Shown here piece by piece: positions 17,820 to 26,430 of a stretch of 64,000 bases of DNA. The stretch comes from Rhizomicrobium electricum (GTDB taxonomy: Bacteria > Pseudomonadota > Alphaproteobacteria > Micropepsales > Micropepsaceae), in the NCBI RefSeq assembly GCF_011762045.1, contig NZ_JAASQS010000007.1, positions 248,001-312,000 on the forward strand, read 5' to 3'. The first letter of the stretch is position 1, and the number at the start of each line of letters is the position of its first letter. A model generated the notes under the pieces. The model saw nothing but the letters and a program-made list of their open reading frames with translations, made no database searches and had not been told where the DNA came from. Made by a program: the position numbers and the translations under genes.

Positions 17820-18244
17820 TTTGCCTTCATGAAGCCCATCAGGAAGGACCGCAGTTTCGGCACCGCGCCGACGGCAAAGCCGACCGCCAGAGCGCCGATC
17901 AGCACCTGGACGGGGTTTTTGCCGATGTAGCCGGCGGCGCTTTCACCCAGGATGCGGCCGAGTTCGAGGCCGATCTTGGCGGTGGCGGGACCTTTCTTTT
18001 GGGCTTCCAGACGCGCCTTGCGTTCCGCCGCCCGCGCGATGGCCGAGCCGATGGCGAGGACGATTCCCGACAAAAACATCAGGATTGCCGCCGTCGCCAA
18101 AGCCGCCAGTGCCGGAACCGGCACCACCAGTTTCAGACCCTCATAGAGCGCCACGCAGAGGAACGCGCCGGTCGCGATGAGGAAGACCGCGGCAACCAGC
18201 GCCACCGCGGCCATGATCGCGATGCGAATGAAGCTCGCTTTCAT
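17816..18244 (-). CDS. Phage-holin/YqjE-like inner-membrane protein
   Basis: 142 residues with two N-terminal hydrophobic helices (about 8-30 and 42-68), a charged linker rich in Arg, Glu and Lys (about 70-85), and a third hydrophobic segment near 110-130. The arrangement and its position behind a DUF883 gene resemble the YqjD-YqjE pair of enterobacteria, in which YqjE belongs to a holin-like membrane family. It starts 6 bases after the DUF883 stop and overlaps the oxidoreductase start as ATGA. Role in the envelope or stress is inferred. Confidence 0.65.
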   Translation of the reverse strand: MKASFIRIAIMAAVALVAAVFLIATGAFLCVALYEGLKLVVPVPALAALATAAILMFLSGIVLAIGSAIARAAERKARLEAQKKGPATAKIGLELGRILGESAAGYIGKNPVQVLIGALAVGFAVGAVPKLRSFLMGFMKAK

Positions 18245-18250
18245 CTAAGC

Positions 18251-18520
18251 TTAGCGGCGGCCGAACAGGATACCGACCAGCAGGCCGATGCCGAAAGCGG
18301 CCACCACGGCCGTGACCGGATCTTCGTGGATCTTCTGCTTGACGCCCTCGAACTTCTCCTTGGCTTCCGCCCAGGTGTCTTCGGCAGTGGCTTCGAGCCG
18401 GGCTTTGGCTTCCTGGCCGCGCTGACGCACCAGATCCGACAGGGTTTCGGCGATCCGCGTGAAGCCGGCCTTCAACTCGCCCACGTCATCCGACAGCTTC
18501 TTCACGTCTTCGTTTGCCAT
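18251..18520 (-). CDS. DUF883 (YqjD/ElaB-like) membrane-anchored protein
   Basis: 89 residues: an amphipathic, coiled-coil-prone N-terminal part (DDVGELKAGFTRIAETLSDL and a following Ala/Glu/Lys segment) then HEDPVTAVVAAFGIGLLVGILFGRR, the characteristic C-terminal single membrane helix of ElaB/YqjD proteins. In E. coli these are stationary-phase proteins that tether ribosomes to the inner membrane. First gene of a three-gene minus-strand operon. Confidence 0.85.
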   Translation of the reverse strand: MANEDVKKLSDDVGELKAGFTRIAETLSDLVRQRGQEAKARLEATAEDTWAEAKEKFEGVKQKIHEDPVTAVVAAFGIGLLVGILFGRR

Positions 18521-18821
18521 GGCAGTTCCATCCTAAAGTTGCACCCACCTAAGATATGGGGCCGGGTCGCACACCCGCATGAATTCCTATTGCTACACTG
18601 TGGCAGCATATTGCCGCAGGGCAAGACCCCGGACGAATTCGCCTGTGGGCAGTGCCCGAGGTATGCCCCTTCCTCATACGGGAATTCGGGTCTCAAATAC
18701 AGGAAGAACCGTATGTATTTCTGCCCCTTGGGCGGGTGTATTTTTGACATTGCGCAATGCGTTCGCCGTCGCACGCCCGCACAACAGGGCGCCTAGCCCC
18801 GCTATGCCGAGGGAACCCGCC
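18521..18821. other. Divergent intergenic region
   Basis: About 300 bases between the DUF883 gene (minus) and the quinone reductase gene (plus). It carries the FNR-like palindrome at 18744-18759. No believable gene was found; an open frame on the minus strand overlaps the DUF883 start and is rich in Cys and Pro with no ribosome site. Confidence 0.6.
18744..18759 (+). promoter_or_regulatory. Degenerate FNR/Dnr-type box with embedded 12-bp palindrome
   Basis: TTGAC-ATTG-CGCAA (18744-18757) matches an FNR/DNR-like TTGnn-N4-nnCAA site, and contains the perfect palindrome CATTGCGCAATG (18748-18759). It is centred about 71 bases upstream of the quinone reductase start. Weaker than the boxes at 12129 and 23095. 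Confidence 0.35.
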
Positions 18822-19415
18822 ATGCAGCATGCCCTGATCGTCGCCCACCCCAATCCCCGCAGTTTCGTCTCCTCGCTGGCGATGGCCTATGCCGAGGCTG
18901 CCGAGGCGCTGGGACATAAAACAATCATGCGCGACCTCTATGGCATGGCGTTCGATCCTTGCCTGAAGGCCGACGAGATTCCGTCCGCCGCCGGCTTCGC
19001 GCCGCGGCCCGATGTGGTTGCAGAGCGCCTCCTGCTCGCGGACGTCGATGTGTTTGCTCTTTTTTATCCGTTCTGGCTCAACGCTCCGCCGGCGATGCTG
19101 AAGGGCTATCTCGATCGCGTTTTTGGTTTTGGATTTGCTTACGGCAACGGTCGCGCCGGCAACGAGCCGTTGCTGACGGGCCGCAAGCTGATCAGTTTCA
19201 CGGCGTCCGGCAAACCGAGCGAATGGGTCCGTAAAACCGGAGCCTGGGAAGCGGTGCGGACGCTGTTCGACGAACACGTGTCGGCGGTTTGTGGTCTCTC
19301 CGTCGTCGATCACGTTCATTTTGGCAGTGTCGTTCCGGGGATTCGTGGCGATGTTGTGGCACGCCACCAGGACTCCGTGCGCGAAGCCGTGGCGAGACAA
19401 TTCGGCCCACACTGA
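18822..19415 (+). CDS. NAD(P)H:quinone reductase, flavodoxin-fold (MdaB/KefF/NQO1-like)
   Basis: 197 residues. Begins MQHALIVAHPNPRSFVSSLA, the FMN/FAD phosphate-binding strand-loop of the NQO1/KefF family, and has FYPFWLNAPPAMLKGYLDRV near residue 80, the family core motif. Such enzymes reduce quinones with two electrons from NAD(P)H, protecting against redox cycling. An alternative ATG 18 bases upstream is possible; the chosen start follows a GGGAAC-type site. An FNR-like site lies upstream. Confidence 0.88.
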   Translation: MQHALIVAHPNPRSFVSSLAMAYAEAAEALGHKTIMRDLYGMAFDPCLKADEIPSAAGFAPRPDVVAERLLLADVDVFALFYPFWLNAPPAMLKGYLDRVFGFGFAYGNGRAGNEPLLTGRKLISFTASGKPSEWVRKTGAWEAVRTLFDEHVSAVCGLSVVDHVHFGSVVPGIRGDVVARHQDSVREAVARQFGPH

Positions 19416-19476
19416 CTGTCTGGCAATCGTTCGGACAGAGGTTTAACAGGCCGCCAAACCTAAAGAGGCGCGATGC

Positions 19477-22164
19477 ATGTCGATACGCAACCTTGATGCC
19501 TTGTTCCATCCCAAGAGCATTGCTCTGATCGGTGCCAGCACGAAGCCGAAGTCGATCGGTGCGGTGTTGGCCGAGAACCTTCTCACCGGCGGCTTCAAAG
19601 GCCCGATCATGCCGGTCAATCCGAAGGCGCAAGCGATCAACGGCGTGCTCGCCTACAAGGACGTCGCCAGCCTGCCGATCACGCCCGACATGGCGTGCAT
19701 CGCCACGCCTCCCGCCACCATCCCCGGCATCATCGACCAGCTCGGCGCTCGCGGCACGCGCGGCGCAGTGGTGATCACCGCCGGTCTGCGCGACATGCTG
19801 GCCCCCGACGGCCAGACGCTCGAATATCACATGCTCGCGAACGCCAAGAAGCACGGCCTTCGCATTGCCGGTCCGAACTGCATCGGCATCATTTCGACTC
19901 CGGCCGGCGTCAATGCCTCGTTCGCCGAAGCCAAGCCGAAGAAGGGCCGCGTCGCGTTCGTGGCGCAGTCCGGTGCGCTCGTCGCCACCATGCTCGACTG
20001 GGCGCTGAACAAGGGCGTCGGCTTCAGCCATCTGGTTTCGATGGGCGACCAAGCCGACTCCGATTTCGGCGACATGCTCGATTACATGGCGCAGGACCCC
20101 GATACCGATGCGGTCGTGCTCTATGTCGAAGCGGCCGGTCACAAGCACGGCTTCAGCCCGCGCAAGTTCATCTCGGCGGCCCGTTCGATCGCCCGCATCA
20201 AGCCCGTCATCGCCATCAAGGCCGGCCGTTCGGCGGCTGCCGCCAAGGCGGCGTCCTCGCATACCGGCGCGCTCGCCGGTGCCGACGGCGTCTATGATGC
20301 GGTGTTCAATCGTTGCGGCATTCTGCGCGCCCGCGACCTCGACGAAATCTTCGACGCCATCGAGACGTTGTCGAAGCCCGGCCGTGTCACCGGCGACCGT
20401 CTGCTCATCGTCACCAACGGCGGCGGCGCCGGCGTGATGGCGGTGGACAAGCTGTCGGATCTCGGCGGCAACCTGATCGACATTTCGGAAGAGACGATCA
20501 AGAAGATCGACGTCGTCTGCCCGCCGACCTGGTCGCGCGGCAATCCGGTCGACATCATCGGCGACGCCCCCGGCAAGCGCTTCTACGACACCATGAAGAT
20601 CTGCAACGAGGTTCCCGATGCCGACGGCACCGTGGTCCTCTATTGCCCGACCGCCGTGGCGTCGAGCCTGGAAGGCGCCGAGGCCGTGGTCGAAGCCGTC
20701 AAGGGCACGACCCGTCCGATCTTCACCAACTGGCTCGGTTCGTCGGAAGAAACCCAGAAGGCCCGCGATGCGTTCCGCGCCGCCAACATTCCGACCTATG
20801 AGACGCCGGAAAAGGCGATCCGCGCCTTCATGCATCTGGCGCACTTCAGCCGCATCCAGAACCTGTTGATGGAAGTGCCTCCGTCCAAGGGCGAGAACGT
20901 CGTTCCGGACGAAAAGAAGGCCAAGTCGATTATCGACAAGGCGATGGGCGAAAAGCAGCTCTGGCTCGATGCCGTGTCGCTGTCCGACCTCTTCGCCTGC
21001 TACCAGATCCCGATCGCCCGCTCGAAGGCCGCCAAGACGCCGGCCGACGTCGCCGCGATTTCGGCCGACTGGAAGGCGCCGATCGTGATCAAGATCATGT
21101 CGCCCGAGATTACCCACAAGTCGGATGTCGGCGGCGTGAAGCTGAACCTCGAAACGCCGGAAGAAGCCAAGGCCGCGGCCGAGCAGATGCTCGTCACCGT
21201 CGGCAAGAACTGCCCCAAGGCCAAGCTCGACGGCTTCCTGGTGCAGGAAATGATCAAGCGTCCGCGCGCCTACGAACTGATCTGCGGCGTCGCGGTCGAC
21301 AACACCTTCGGCCCCTACCTGTTGTTCGGTCAGGGCGGCGTGTCGGTGGAAGTGGTGGCGGACTCCAGCCTGGCGCTGGCGCCGATCAACACCACGCTCG
21401 CCATGGACATGATCACCCACACCCGCATCTACAAGCAGCTGAAGGGCTTCCGCGATCGTCCGCCGGCAGCCATCAACGATGTTGCCGACGTGCTGGTGCG
21501 CGTGTCGAAGCTGATCTGCGACTTCCCGGAGATCAAGGAACTCGACATCAACCCGCTGCTCTGCGACGAGAAGGGCGTGATCGCGGTCGATGCCCGCATC
21601 AAGCTCGGCGTGGCCGGCGAAGGTGCTCGCGATGCGCGTCTGGCCATCAAGCCCTATCCGAAGGAGCTTGAAGCCCACGAAGCGGTTTCGGGTGCCGGCG
21701 AATTCTTCGTCCGTCCGGTCCGTCCCGAAGACTACAAGGTGTTCACCGAGTTCTTCGCCAAGCTGGCGGCGGAAGACGTCCGCCTGCGTTTCTTCTCGCC
21801 GCTGCGCACGCTGCCGACCAGCCTGCTCAGTCGCCTGACGCATATCGACTATGATCGCGACATGGCGTTCGTCATGTTCAACGACAAGAACGAGCTTGTT
21901 GGCGTCGGCAACTTCTCGTCCGATCCGAACAAGGAAAAGGGCGAATATGCGGTGCTGGTACGCTCCGACCTCAAGGGCCACGGCCTCGGCACGGCGCTGA
22001 TGAAGCGCATCGTCGAGTACGCAAAGGCCTACGGCGTCAAGGAAATCCACGGCGACGTGCTGACCGAGAACTCGATGATGCTGGCGCTGTGTAAGGATCT
22101 CGGCTTCACCGTGACCGCCATTCCGGGTTCGCCCGAAATGGTCGTGACCTCGCTGAAGCTGTAA
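19477..22164 (+). CDS. Acetyl-CoA synthetase (ADP-forming)-like protein fused to GNAT acetyltransferase
   Basis: 895 residues. Residues about 1-130 are a CoA-binding Rossmann domain (HPKSIALIGAS); about 150-460 are the succinyl-CoA-ligase-like domains with SSHTGALAG carrying the expected phosphoryl-accepting histidine H262; about 485-710 are the ATP-grasp domain with ITHKSDVGGV, including H547; about 742-895 are a GNAT domain (FFVRPVRPEDYKVF...). ADP-forming enzymes turn acetyl-CoA, ADP and phosphate into acetate, CoA and ATP; Pat/YfiQ proteins with the same architecture acetylate lysines. Retention of the histidine favours a working ligase half, possibly with both activities. Located four genes from no other acetate gene but near the FNR-like regulator. 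Confidence 0.88.
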   Translation: MSIRNLDALFHPKSIALIGASTKPKSIGAVLAENLLTGGFKGPIMPVNPKAQAINGVLAYKDVASLPITPDMACIATPPATIPGIIDQLGARGTRGAVVITAGLRDMLAPDGQTLEYHMLANAKKHGLRIAGPNCIGIISTPAGVNASFAEAKPKKGRVAFVAQSGALVATMLDWALNKGVGFSHLVSMGDQADSDFGDMLDYMAQDPDTDAVVLYVEAAGHKHGFSPRKFISAARSIARIKPVIAIKAGRSAAAAKAASSHTGALAGADGVYDAVFNRCGILRARDLDEIFDAIETLSKPGRVTGDRLLIVTNGGGAGVMAVDKLSDLGGNLIDISEETIKKIDVVCPPTWSRGNPVDIIGDAPGKRFYDTMKICNEVPDADGTVVLYCPTAVASSLEGAEAVVEAVKGTTRPIFTNWLGSSEETQKARDAFRAANIPTYETPEKAIRAFMHLAHFSRIQNLLMEVPPSKGENVVPDEKKAKSIIDKAMGEKQLWLDAVSLSDLFACYQIPIARSKAAKTPADVAAISADWKAPIVIKIMSPEITHKSDVGGVKLNLETPEEAKAAAEQMLVTVGKNCPKAKLDGFLVQEMIKRPRAYELICGVAVDNTFGPYLLFGQGGVSVEVVADSSLALAPINTTLAMDMITHTRIYKQLKGFRDRPPAAINDVADVLVRVSKLICDFPEIKELDINPLLCDEKGVIAVDARIKLGVAGEGARDARLAIKPYPKELEAHEAVSGAGEFFVRPVRPEDYKVFTEFFAKLAAEDVRLRFFSPLRTLPTSLLSRLTHIDYDRDMAFVMFNDKNELVGVGNFSSDPNKEKGEYAVLVRSDLKGHGLGTALMKRIVEYAKAYGVKEIHGDVLTENSMMLALCKDLGFTVTAIPGSPEMVVTSLKL

Positions 22165-22209
22165 GAAAAAAACCGCAAATTCCTTACGGGATTTTCGGAA
22201 ATTACCTAG

Positions 22210-22241
22210 AGGGGGTGGCTCTTTACACGGAGCCGCCCCCT
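22210..22241 (+). terminator. Strong hairpin after the CoA ligase, possible terminator or fnr leader
   Basis: AGGGGGTGGCTC pairs with GAGCCGCCCCCT (one G-T wobble) around an 8-base loop. It begins 46 bases after the ligase stop. No T-run follows, so intrinsic termination is uncertain; it could stabilise the upstream transcript or structure the leader of the regulator gene. Confidence 0.4.
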
Positions 22242-22294
22242 CGCGCTATTCTGGAGGTCGGCAGCGTCACACGTGTCGCCGAAAGTGAGTCCTG

Positions 22295-23023
22295 GTGCAG
22301 CGCAGACTGGCAGAGAGTGCAATCGATACGCCCGGCGATTCCGCCAAGCCGGCAGCTTGCGAACATGGCTGCCGCTTTTTCGCCGATACCGGCTGCATTT
22401 CGAAATCCGACATGGAAGCCCACGGCGTGACCGTGCACTTCGCGCGCAACGAGACGATCTACGCCAAAGGCGACGAAGCGCGCTTTTCCTATCGCGTGGT
22501 GGAAGGCGCCGTGCGGCTGTCGCGCATCTTCGCCGACGGGCGGCGCCAGATCGTGAACTTCTTCCTGCCCGACGAGAGTTTCGGCATCGAGCTGGCGCAC
22601 GACTACTCCGCCACCGCCGAGGCGGTCGGCGACGTGGTGGCGTTGCGCTGCCCGCGTCTCTGCATCTCGGCGCTGACCGAGGGCGATCCCGACATCAGCC
22701 AGAAGCGGCTTGCGATGTTCTCCAAGTCGCTCGCCGCCGCCGAACGGCACGTCGCCATGCTCGGCCATCAGAGCGCCAAGGAGCGGGTCGCCTCGTTCTT
22801 CATGGCCCTGGAGATGCAGCGCCGGACCGACGATTCCCACACCCTCGACCTGCCGCTCAGCCGCCAGGACATCGCCGATTATCTCGGCCTCACCATCGAG
22901 ACCACCTGCCGGGCGCTGTCGGAACTGAAGCGCCAGAACATCATCGCGACCCCCAGCCGCCGCCGCATCGTGATCCGCGATCTCGCCGGCCTTACCGCCA
23001 TCGCCGAGGGCGGCGGGGAGTAG
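22295..23023 (+). CDS. CRP/FNR-family transcription regulator (FNR/FixK-like)
   Basis: 242 residues starting at GTG. N-terminal cysteines C22, C26 and C34 and central C119/C123 could ligate a [4Fe-4S] cluster as in FNR, although the spacing (CxxxC-x7-C) differs from E. coli FNR. Residues about 45-125 form the cNMP-like barrel, then a dimer helix and a C-terminal HTH (LSRQDIADYLGLTIETTCRA). The recognition helix keeps E202 and R206 of the E-xx-S-R FNR/FixK motif but has C205 in place of Ser, which could be redox-sensitive. E/R predict TTGA-N6-TCAA sites, found at 23095 and 12129. Confidence 0.88.
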   Translation: MQRRLAESAIDTPGDSAKPAACEHGCRFFADTGCISKSDMEAHGVTVHFARNETIYAKGDEARFSYRVVEGAVRLSRIFADGRRQIVNFFLPDESFGIELAHDYSATAEAVGDVVALRCPRLCISALTEGDPDISQKRLAMFSKSLAAAERHVAMLGHQSAKERVASFFMALEMQRRTDDSHTLDLPLSRQDIADYLGLTIETTCRALSELKRQNIIATPSRRRIVIRDLAGLTAIAEGGGE

Positions 23024-23094
23024 TTTCCGTGCCCGCTCCCGCGGGGCACAGAGGCGCGGCAGCAGAAAGCCCGTTTCACCGGCCAACTTACAAT

Positions 23095-23108
23095 TTGACA
23101 ACTCTCAA
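23095..23108 (+). promoter_or_regulatory. Perfect TTGA-N6-TCAA FNR/FixK box
   Basis: TTGA-CAACTC-TCAA, centred about 63 bases before the universal stress protein start. If it sits at -41.5, transcription would begin near 23143, leaving a leader of about 22 bases. It lies just downstream of the FNR-like gene. Confidence 0.7.
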
Positions 23109-23164
23109 TGCCTTGGCGGCCCGGAGGGGCTTTGCTGCACAAGGGGCTAGCCGGGAGAGTGGTC

Positions 23165-24028
23165 ATGGCGTTCGTCAAGATTCTGGTGCCGGTCGCCGGC
23201 GTTGCGCGCGATCGTTTCGCACTGGCGACGGCGTTTGCCGCCGCGGCGCCGTTCAACGCCCACGTGGTGGCGATGTTCGTCCATGCCGACCCGCGCGAGA
23301 CCGTGCCCTACGGCGAGCTGCCGCTGTCGCCCGACATCGTCCAGGATTTGATCGACACCGCGGCCGATCTCGAAAAAGCCTCGTCCAAGGCGGCGCGCTC
23401 GACGCTGGCCTCGATGGCGGCGGAGGCCGGGCTTCGCATCGTCGCCAAGCCGGAACGGATCGACACCGTTACGGTGTCTTACGAAGAAATTCGCGAGCAC
23501 CTGCCGCGGGCGCTCGACAAGGAAGCGCGGCTTTGCGATCTCGTCGTCTTCCCGCCGATCCGCGAGACCGACGAACCCGAAGTGCAGGATGCGTTCATCC
23601 GTACCCTGACCAAGGTCGGCCGCCCGGTGCTGCTGTCCGCCGAACACATGCCGGAAAGCGTCGGCAAGCGCATCGCCGTCGCCTGGGACGGCTCGATCGT
23701 GTCGAGCCACGCGCTGACAGCGGCGCTGCCGTTCCTCACCCGCGCCGACAAGATCGAGATCCTGACGGTGCAGAACGGCGTCTTGCCGGGCAACGGCTCC
23801 GACGTCGCCGCCTATCTCGCGTTGCACGGCCTCAAATGCGAGACCCGCATCGTGCCGCGCGGCGACGCCTCGACGGCCGAGGTCCTGCTCGACACCGCCG
23901 CCAACCAGGGCTTCGATCTTCTTGTTTGCGGCGGTTACGGCCACAGCCAGATGGTGGAATCGATCTTCGGCGGCGTGACCGAGCACATCGTCTCCCACCC
24001 GATGATCCCGGTGCTGATGATGCATTGA
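23165..24028 (+). CDS. Tandem universal stress protein (UspA family)
   Basis: 287 residues with two Usp folds. The first (about 1-145) begins FVKILVPVAG and is divergent. The second (about 160-287) carries the ATP-binding loop GGYGHSQMVESIFGGVT followed by HPMIPVLMMH, the typical end of ATP-binding Usp domains. Usp proteins support survival under energy or oxygen limitation. ATG at 23165 has a GGGAGAG site; a longer in-frame start 57 bases upstream would overlap the FNR box and is unlikely. The FNR-like gene directly upstream and its box suggest anaerobic induction. Confidence 0.9.
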   Translation: MAFVKILVPVAGVARDRFALATAFAAAAPFNAHVVAMFVHADPRETVPYGELPLSPDIVQDLIDTAADLEKASSKAARSTLASMAAEAGLRIVAKPERIDTVTVSYEEIREHLPRALDKEARLCDLVVFPPIRETDEPEVQDAFIRTLTKVGRPVLLSAEHMPESVGKRIAVAWDGSIVSSHALTAALPFLTRADKIEILTVQNGVLPGNGSDVAAYLALHGLKCETRIVPRGDASTAEVLLDTAANQGFDLLVCGGYGHSQMVESIFGGVTEHIVSHPMIPVLMMH

Positions 24029-24047
24029 CCCCTCGTCCCGTTTGGGA

Positions 24048-24061
24048 AGAGGGCGCGAAAT
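24048..24061 (+). repeat. 14-bp direct repeat, copy 1
   Basis: AGAGGGCGCGAAAT, 20 bases after the Usp stop; identical copy at 26431-26444 after the hybrid kinase. The 24029-24294 gap otherwise holds only a GTTCTC-TGCC-GAGAAC inverted repeat (24083-24098) and no gene. Confidence 0.4.
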
Positions 24062-24294
24062 CGAGGGTTGCGCCGATGTCCGGTTCTCTGCCGAGAACGG
24101 GCATTGCCGGTCGTCAGCCCAACATACGGCTGGTGCCGCAATACGGCATTCTTCCCGCCTTCGGATCGACGCCAGCCCGGCAACGCCGCCGCTCATGCCG
24201 CGAAGGACCTTCGCCGCCGCCCAATGTCCGAAGACCTCGATCATCCGTACCTCGAGCAATGGACGGAGGGGCATTCCCATGGGATAATATCCGC

Positions 24295-26376
24295 ATGAAA
24301 TTTGCCGAAGTTATTCCCGTCAGCGAACTGCAAGCTTTGTGCGAGAGCTTCTCCTCGCTGACCGGCGCGGTAACGGCCGTGCTCGACCTGGAGGGAAATG
24401 TCCTGGTCGCTGCCGGGTGGCATGACATCTGCACTCAGTTTCATCGCCGACATGCGGCGACGGCCTTGCGTTGCCGGGAAAGCGATACCGCCCTGGCCGG
24501 GCAGTTGCAGGCCGGCGAACGATACAACGTCTATCGCTGCAAGAACGGACTGGTCGACGTCGCCGTACCGATCATCATCTGCGGGGAACACGTCGGCAAC
24601 TTCTTCACCGGACAGTTCTTTTTCAAGGAACCCAATGAGGCCGATTTTGCGCGGCAGGCCGAGGAATTCGGCTTCGACAAGGCGCGCTACATGCGGGCAC
24701 TCGGCAAAGTCCCCGTCTTCAGCGAGGCCGAAGTCCGGTTGATGATGGAGTTCTTCACCCGCCTCGCCCAGTTGATCGGCGAGATGGGGCTCGCCCGGGC
24801 CAACAAGGAAGAGGCCAACCGGGAACTGCGCGAGTCCCGCCATCTCCTGCAGACCATCATCGATACGGCCCCCATCCGGGTGTTCTGGAAAGACCGGAAC
24901 CTGCGCTATCTCGGCTGCAATCCCGTGTTCGCTGCCGATGCCGGGAAATGCTGCCCGGACGAAGTGGTAGGCCAGGACGACTCGCAGATGGCGTGGGCCG
25001 ATCAGGCGGAGGCCTACCGCCAAGACGATCGCGCCGTCATCGACAGCGGTGTGGCCAAGCTGTCCTACGACGAACCCATTACCACCTCCGACGGCCGCAC
25101 GACCTGGATTCGCACCGCCAAGGTCCCGCTGCGCAATCAGGACAACGAGATCATCGGGGTGCTGGGCACCTATGACGACATCACCGCACGCCACCAAGCC
25201 GAGGAGGACCTGCGCCGCTACAAGGACCAGCTAGAGGAAACGGTGCGGAGCCGTACCGCCGAGCTGATGCTGGTGCGTGATGCGGCGGAAGCGGCCAACA
25301 AGGCCAAGAGCACGTTCCTCGCCGCCGCCTCCCACGACCTGCGCCAGCCTTTGCAAGCCTCGCTCGCTTATCTCTCGGCCCTGTCGCGCAAGGTTGAGCG
25401 CAAAGACCTTGAGGACTTGTGCGACAAGATCCGGCAACCGTTGAAGGCGATGGGCGACATTCTCGAGGCGTTGCTCGACATCTCGGACCTCGAAAGCGGG
25501 CATCTGCAGCCCCGCTTGCGGGACTTCGCGCTCAACGACCTTCTCGTGCGGGTCGTCGCCTGCGCCGAGCCCCTGGCGCGGCACAAGGGGCTCATTCTGT
25601 CGAGCCTGCCGACCGACCTGATGGTGCACAGCGACCCCAAGATGCTCGAGCGCATCGTGTCGAACTTCCTTACCAACGCCATCCGCTATACCGACAAGGG
25701 AGTGATCGGCGTCTATTGCGTAGAGATGGGCGACAAGATCTGCCTATCCGTCACGGACACCGGCATCGGCATTCCCGCGGGCGCGCTCGCCACGATATTC
25801 GATGACCATGTGCAGCTCGGCAATCCGGCGCGCGACCGCCGCAAAGGACTGGGGCTGGGGCTTTCGATCGCCAAGCGCATTGCCGACACGCTCGGCCACC
25901 GCATTTCGGTGCGGTCGGAATTAGGCTCGGGCTCGTCGTTCTCGATCGAACTGCCGCAAGCCCACAACGCCGCCGCGCCGGTCGAAACGGAAACGCCTCC
26001 TCCAAAAGTTGCGCAGGAACACCCCGTCGTGCTGCTGATCGACGACGACCAGGATGTCGCCGACGCGGTGCAGATGATGCTGTCGTCCTACAGCATCGAG
26101 ACCTACATGGCGCACAGCCGCGATGCGGCGCTGCGGATGCTGGAAACGGGTCTCAATCCGGGATTGGTGTTGTGCGATTACCGCTTGCCGGACGTCAACG
26201 GCATCGACCTGATCCGCCAGGTGCGCAAGGTGCTCGACACCGAAGTTCCGGCGGTGCTTGTGACCGGCGACATGGGTGTCACGGAGATCCCGGCCGATCT
26301 CGCAAAGTGCGCGCTGCTGCACAAGCCGGTGGATATCGAGGCTTTCCTCTCCGTAATAAGCACGCTAACGGTCTGA
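24295..26376 (+). CDS. Hybrid sensor histidine kinase with PocR ligand domain, PAS and receiver
   Basis: 693 residues. About 1-165: PocR sensory domain, with conserved C46, C60 and C82, and the motif NGLVDVAVPIIICGEHVGNF. About 185-300: PAS/PAC (TAPIRVFWKD...GTYDDITARHQAEE). A coiled linker leads to HisKA with SHDLRQPL and phosphoacceptor H347, an HATPase domain (N-box SNFLTNAIRY, G-box GLGLGLSIAKRI) and a C-terminal receiver with D628 in LCDYRLPDVNG. No transmembrane segment, so it is a cytoplasmic sensor. PocR domains are thought to sense small organic ligands such as diols. No response regulator is adjacent. Start could also be 36 bases upstream; neither has a clear ribosome site. Confidence 0.9.
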   Translation: MKFAEVIPVSELQALCESFSSLTGAVTAVLDLEGNVLVAAGWHDICTQFHRRHAATALRCRESDTALAGQLQAGERYNVYRCKNGLVDVAVPIIICGEHVGNFFTGQFFFKEPNEADFARQAEEFGFDKARYMRALGKVPVFSEAEVRLMMEFFTRLAQLIGEMGLARANKEEANRELRESRHLLQTIIDTAPIRVFWKDRNLRYLGCNPVFAADAGKCCPDEVVGQDDSQMAWADQAEAYRQDDRAVIDSGVAKLSYDEPITTSDGRTTWIRTAKVPLRNQDNEIIGVLGTYDDITARHQAEEDLRRYKDQLEETVRSRTAELMLVRDAAEAANKAKSTFLAAASHDLRQPLQASLAYLSALSRKVERKDLEDLCDKIRQPLKAMGDILEALLDISDLESGHLQPRLRDFALNDLLVRVVACAEPLARHKGLILSSLPTDLMVHSDPKMLERIVSNFLTNAIRYTDKGVIGVYCVEMGDKICLSVTDTGIGIPAGALATIFDDHVQLGNPARDRRKGLGLGLSIAKRIADTLGHRISVRSELGSGSSFSIELPQAHNAAAPVETETPPPKVAQEHPVVLLIDDDQDVADAVQMMLSSYSIETYMAHSRDAALRMLETGLNPGLVLCDYRLPDVNGIDLIRQVRKVLDTEVPAVLVTGDMGVTEIPADLAKCALLHKPVDIEAFLSVISTLTV

Positions 26377-26430
26377 CGCCGCCCCGACCGAACGATGCGA
26401 TGCGGCAATGGCCCTTGTCTTTATCGCGGG

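Noticed and set aside
18502..18774. 90-codon minus-strand frame before the DUF883 gene
   Set aside because: Overlaps the DUF883 start, has no ribosome site and an unusual Cys/Pro content.
19198..22050. 950-codon minus-strand frame opposite the CoA-ligase fusion
   Set aside because: Shadow frame; the plus-strand protein has clear catalytic motifs.
22273..24294. Long plus-strand frame running into the hybrid kinase from upstream
   Set aside because: The part before about 24259 is an out-of-phase shadow of the FNR and Usp genes; only the in-frame kinase from 24295 has protein-like motifs.
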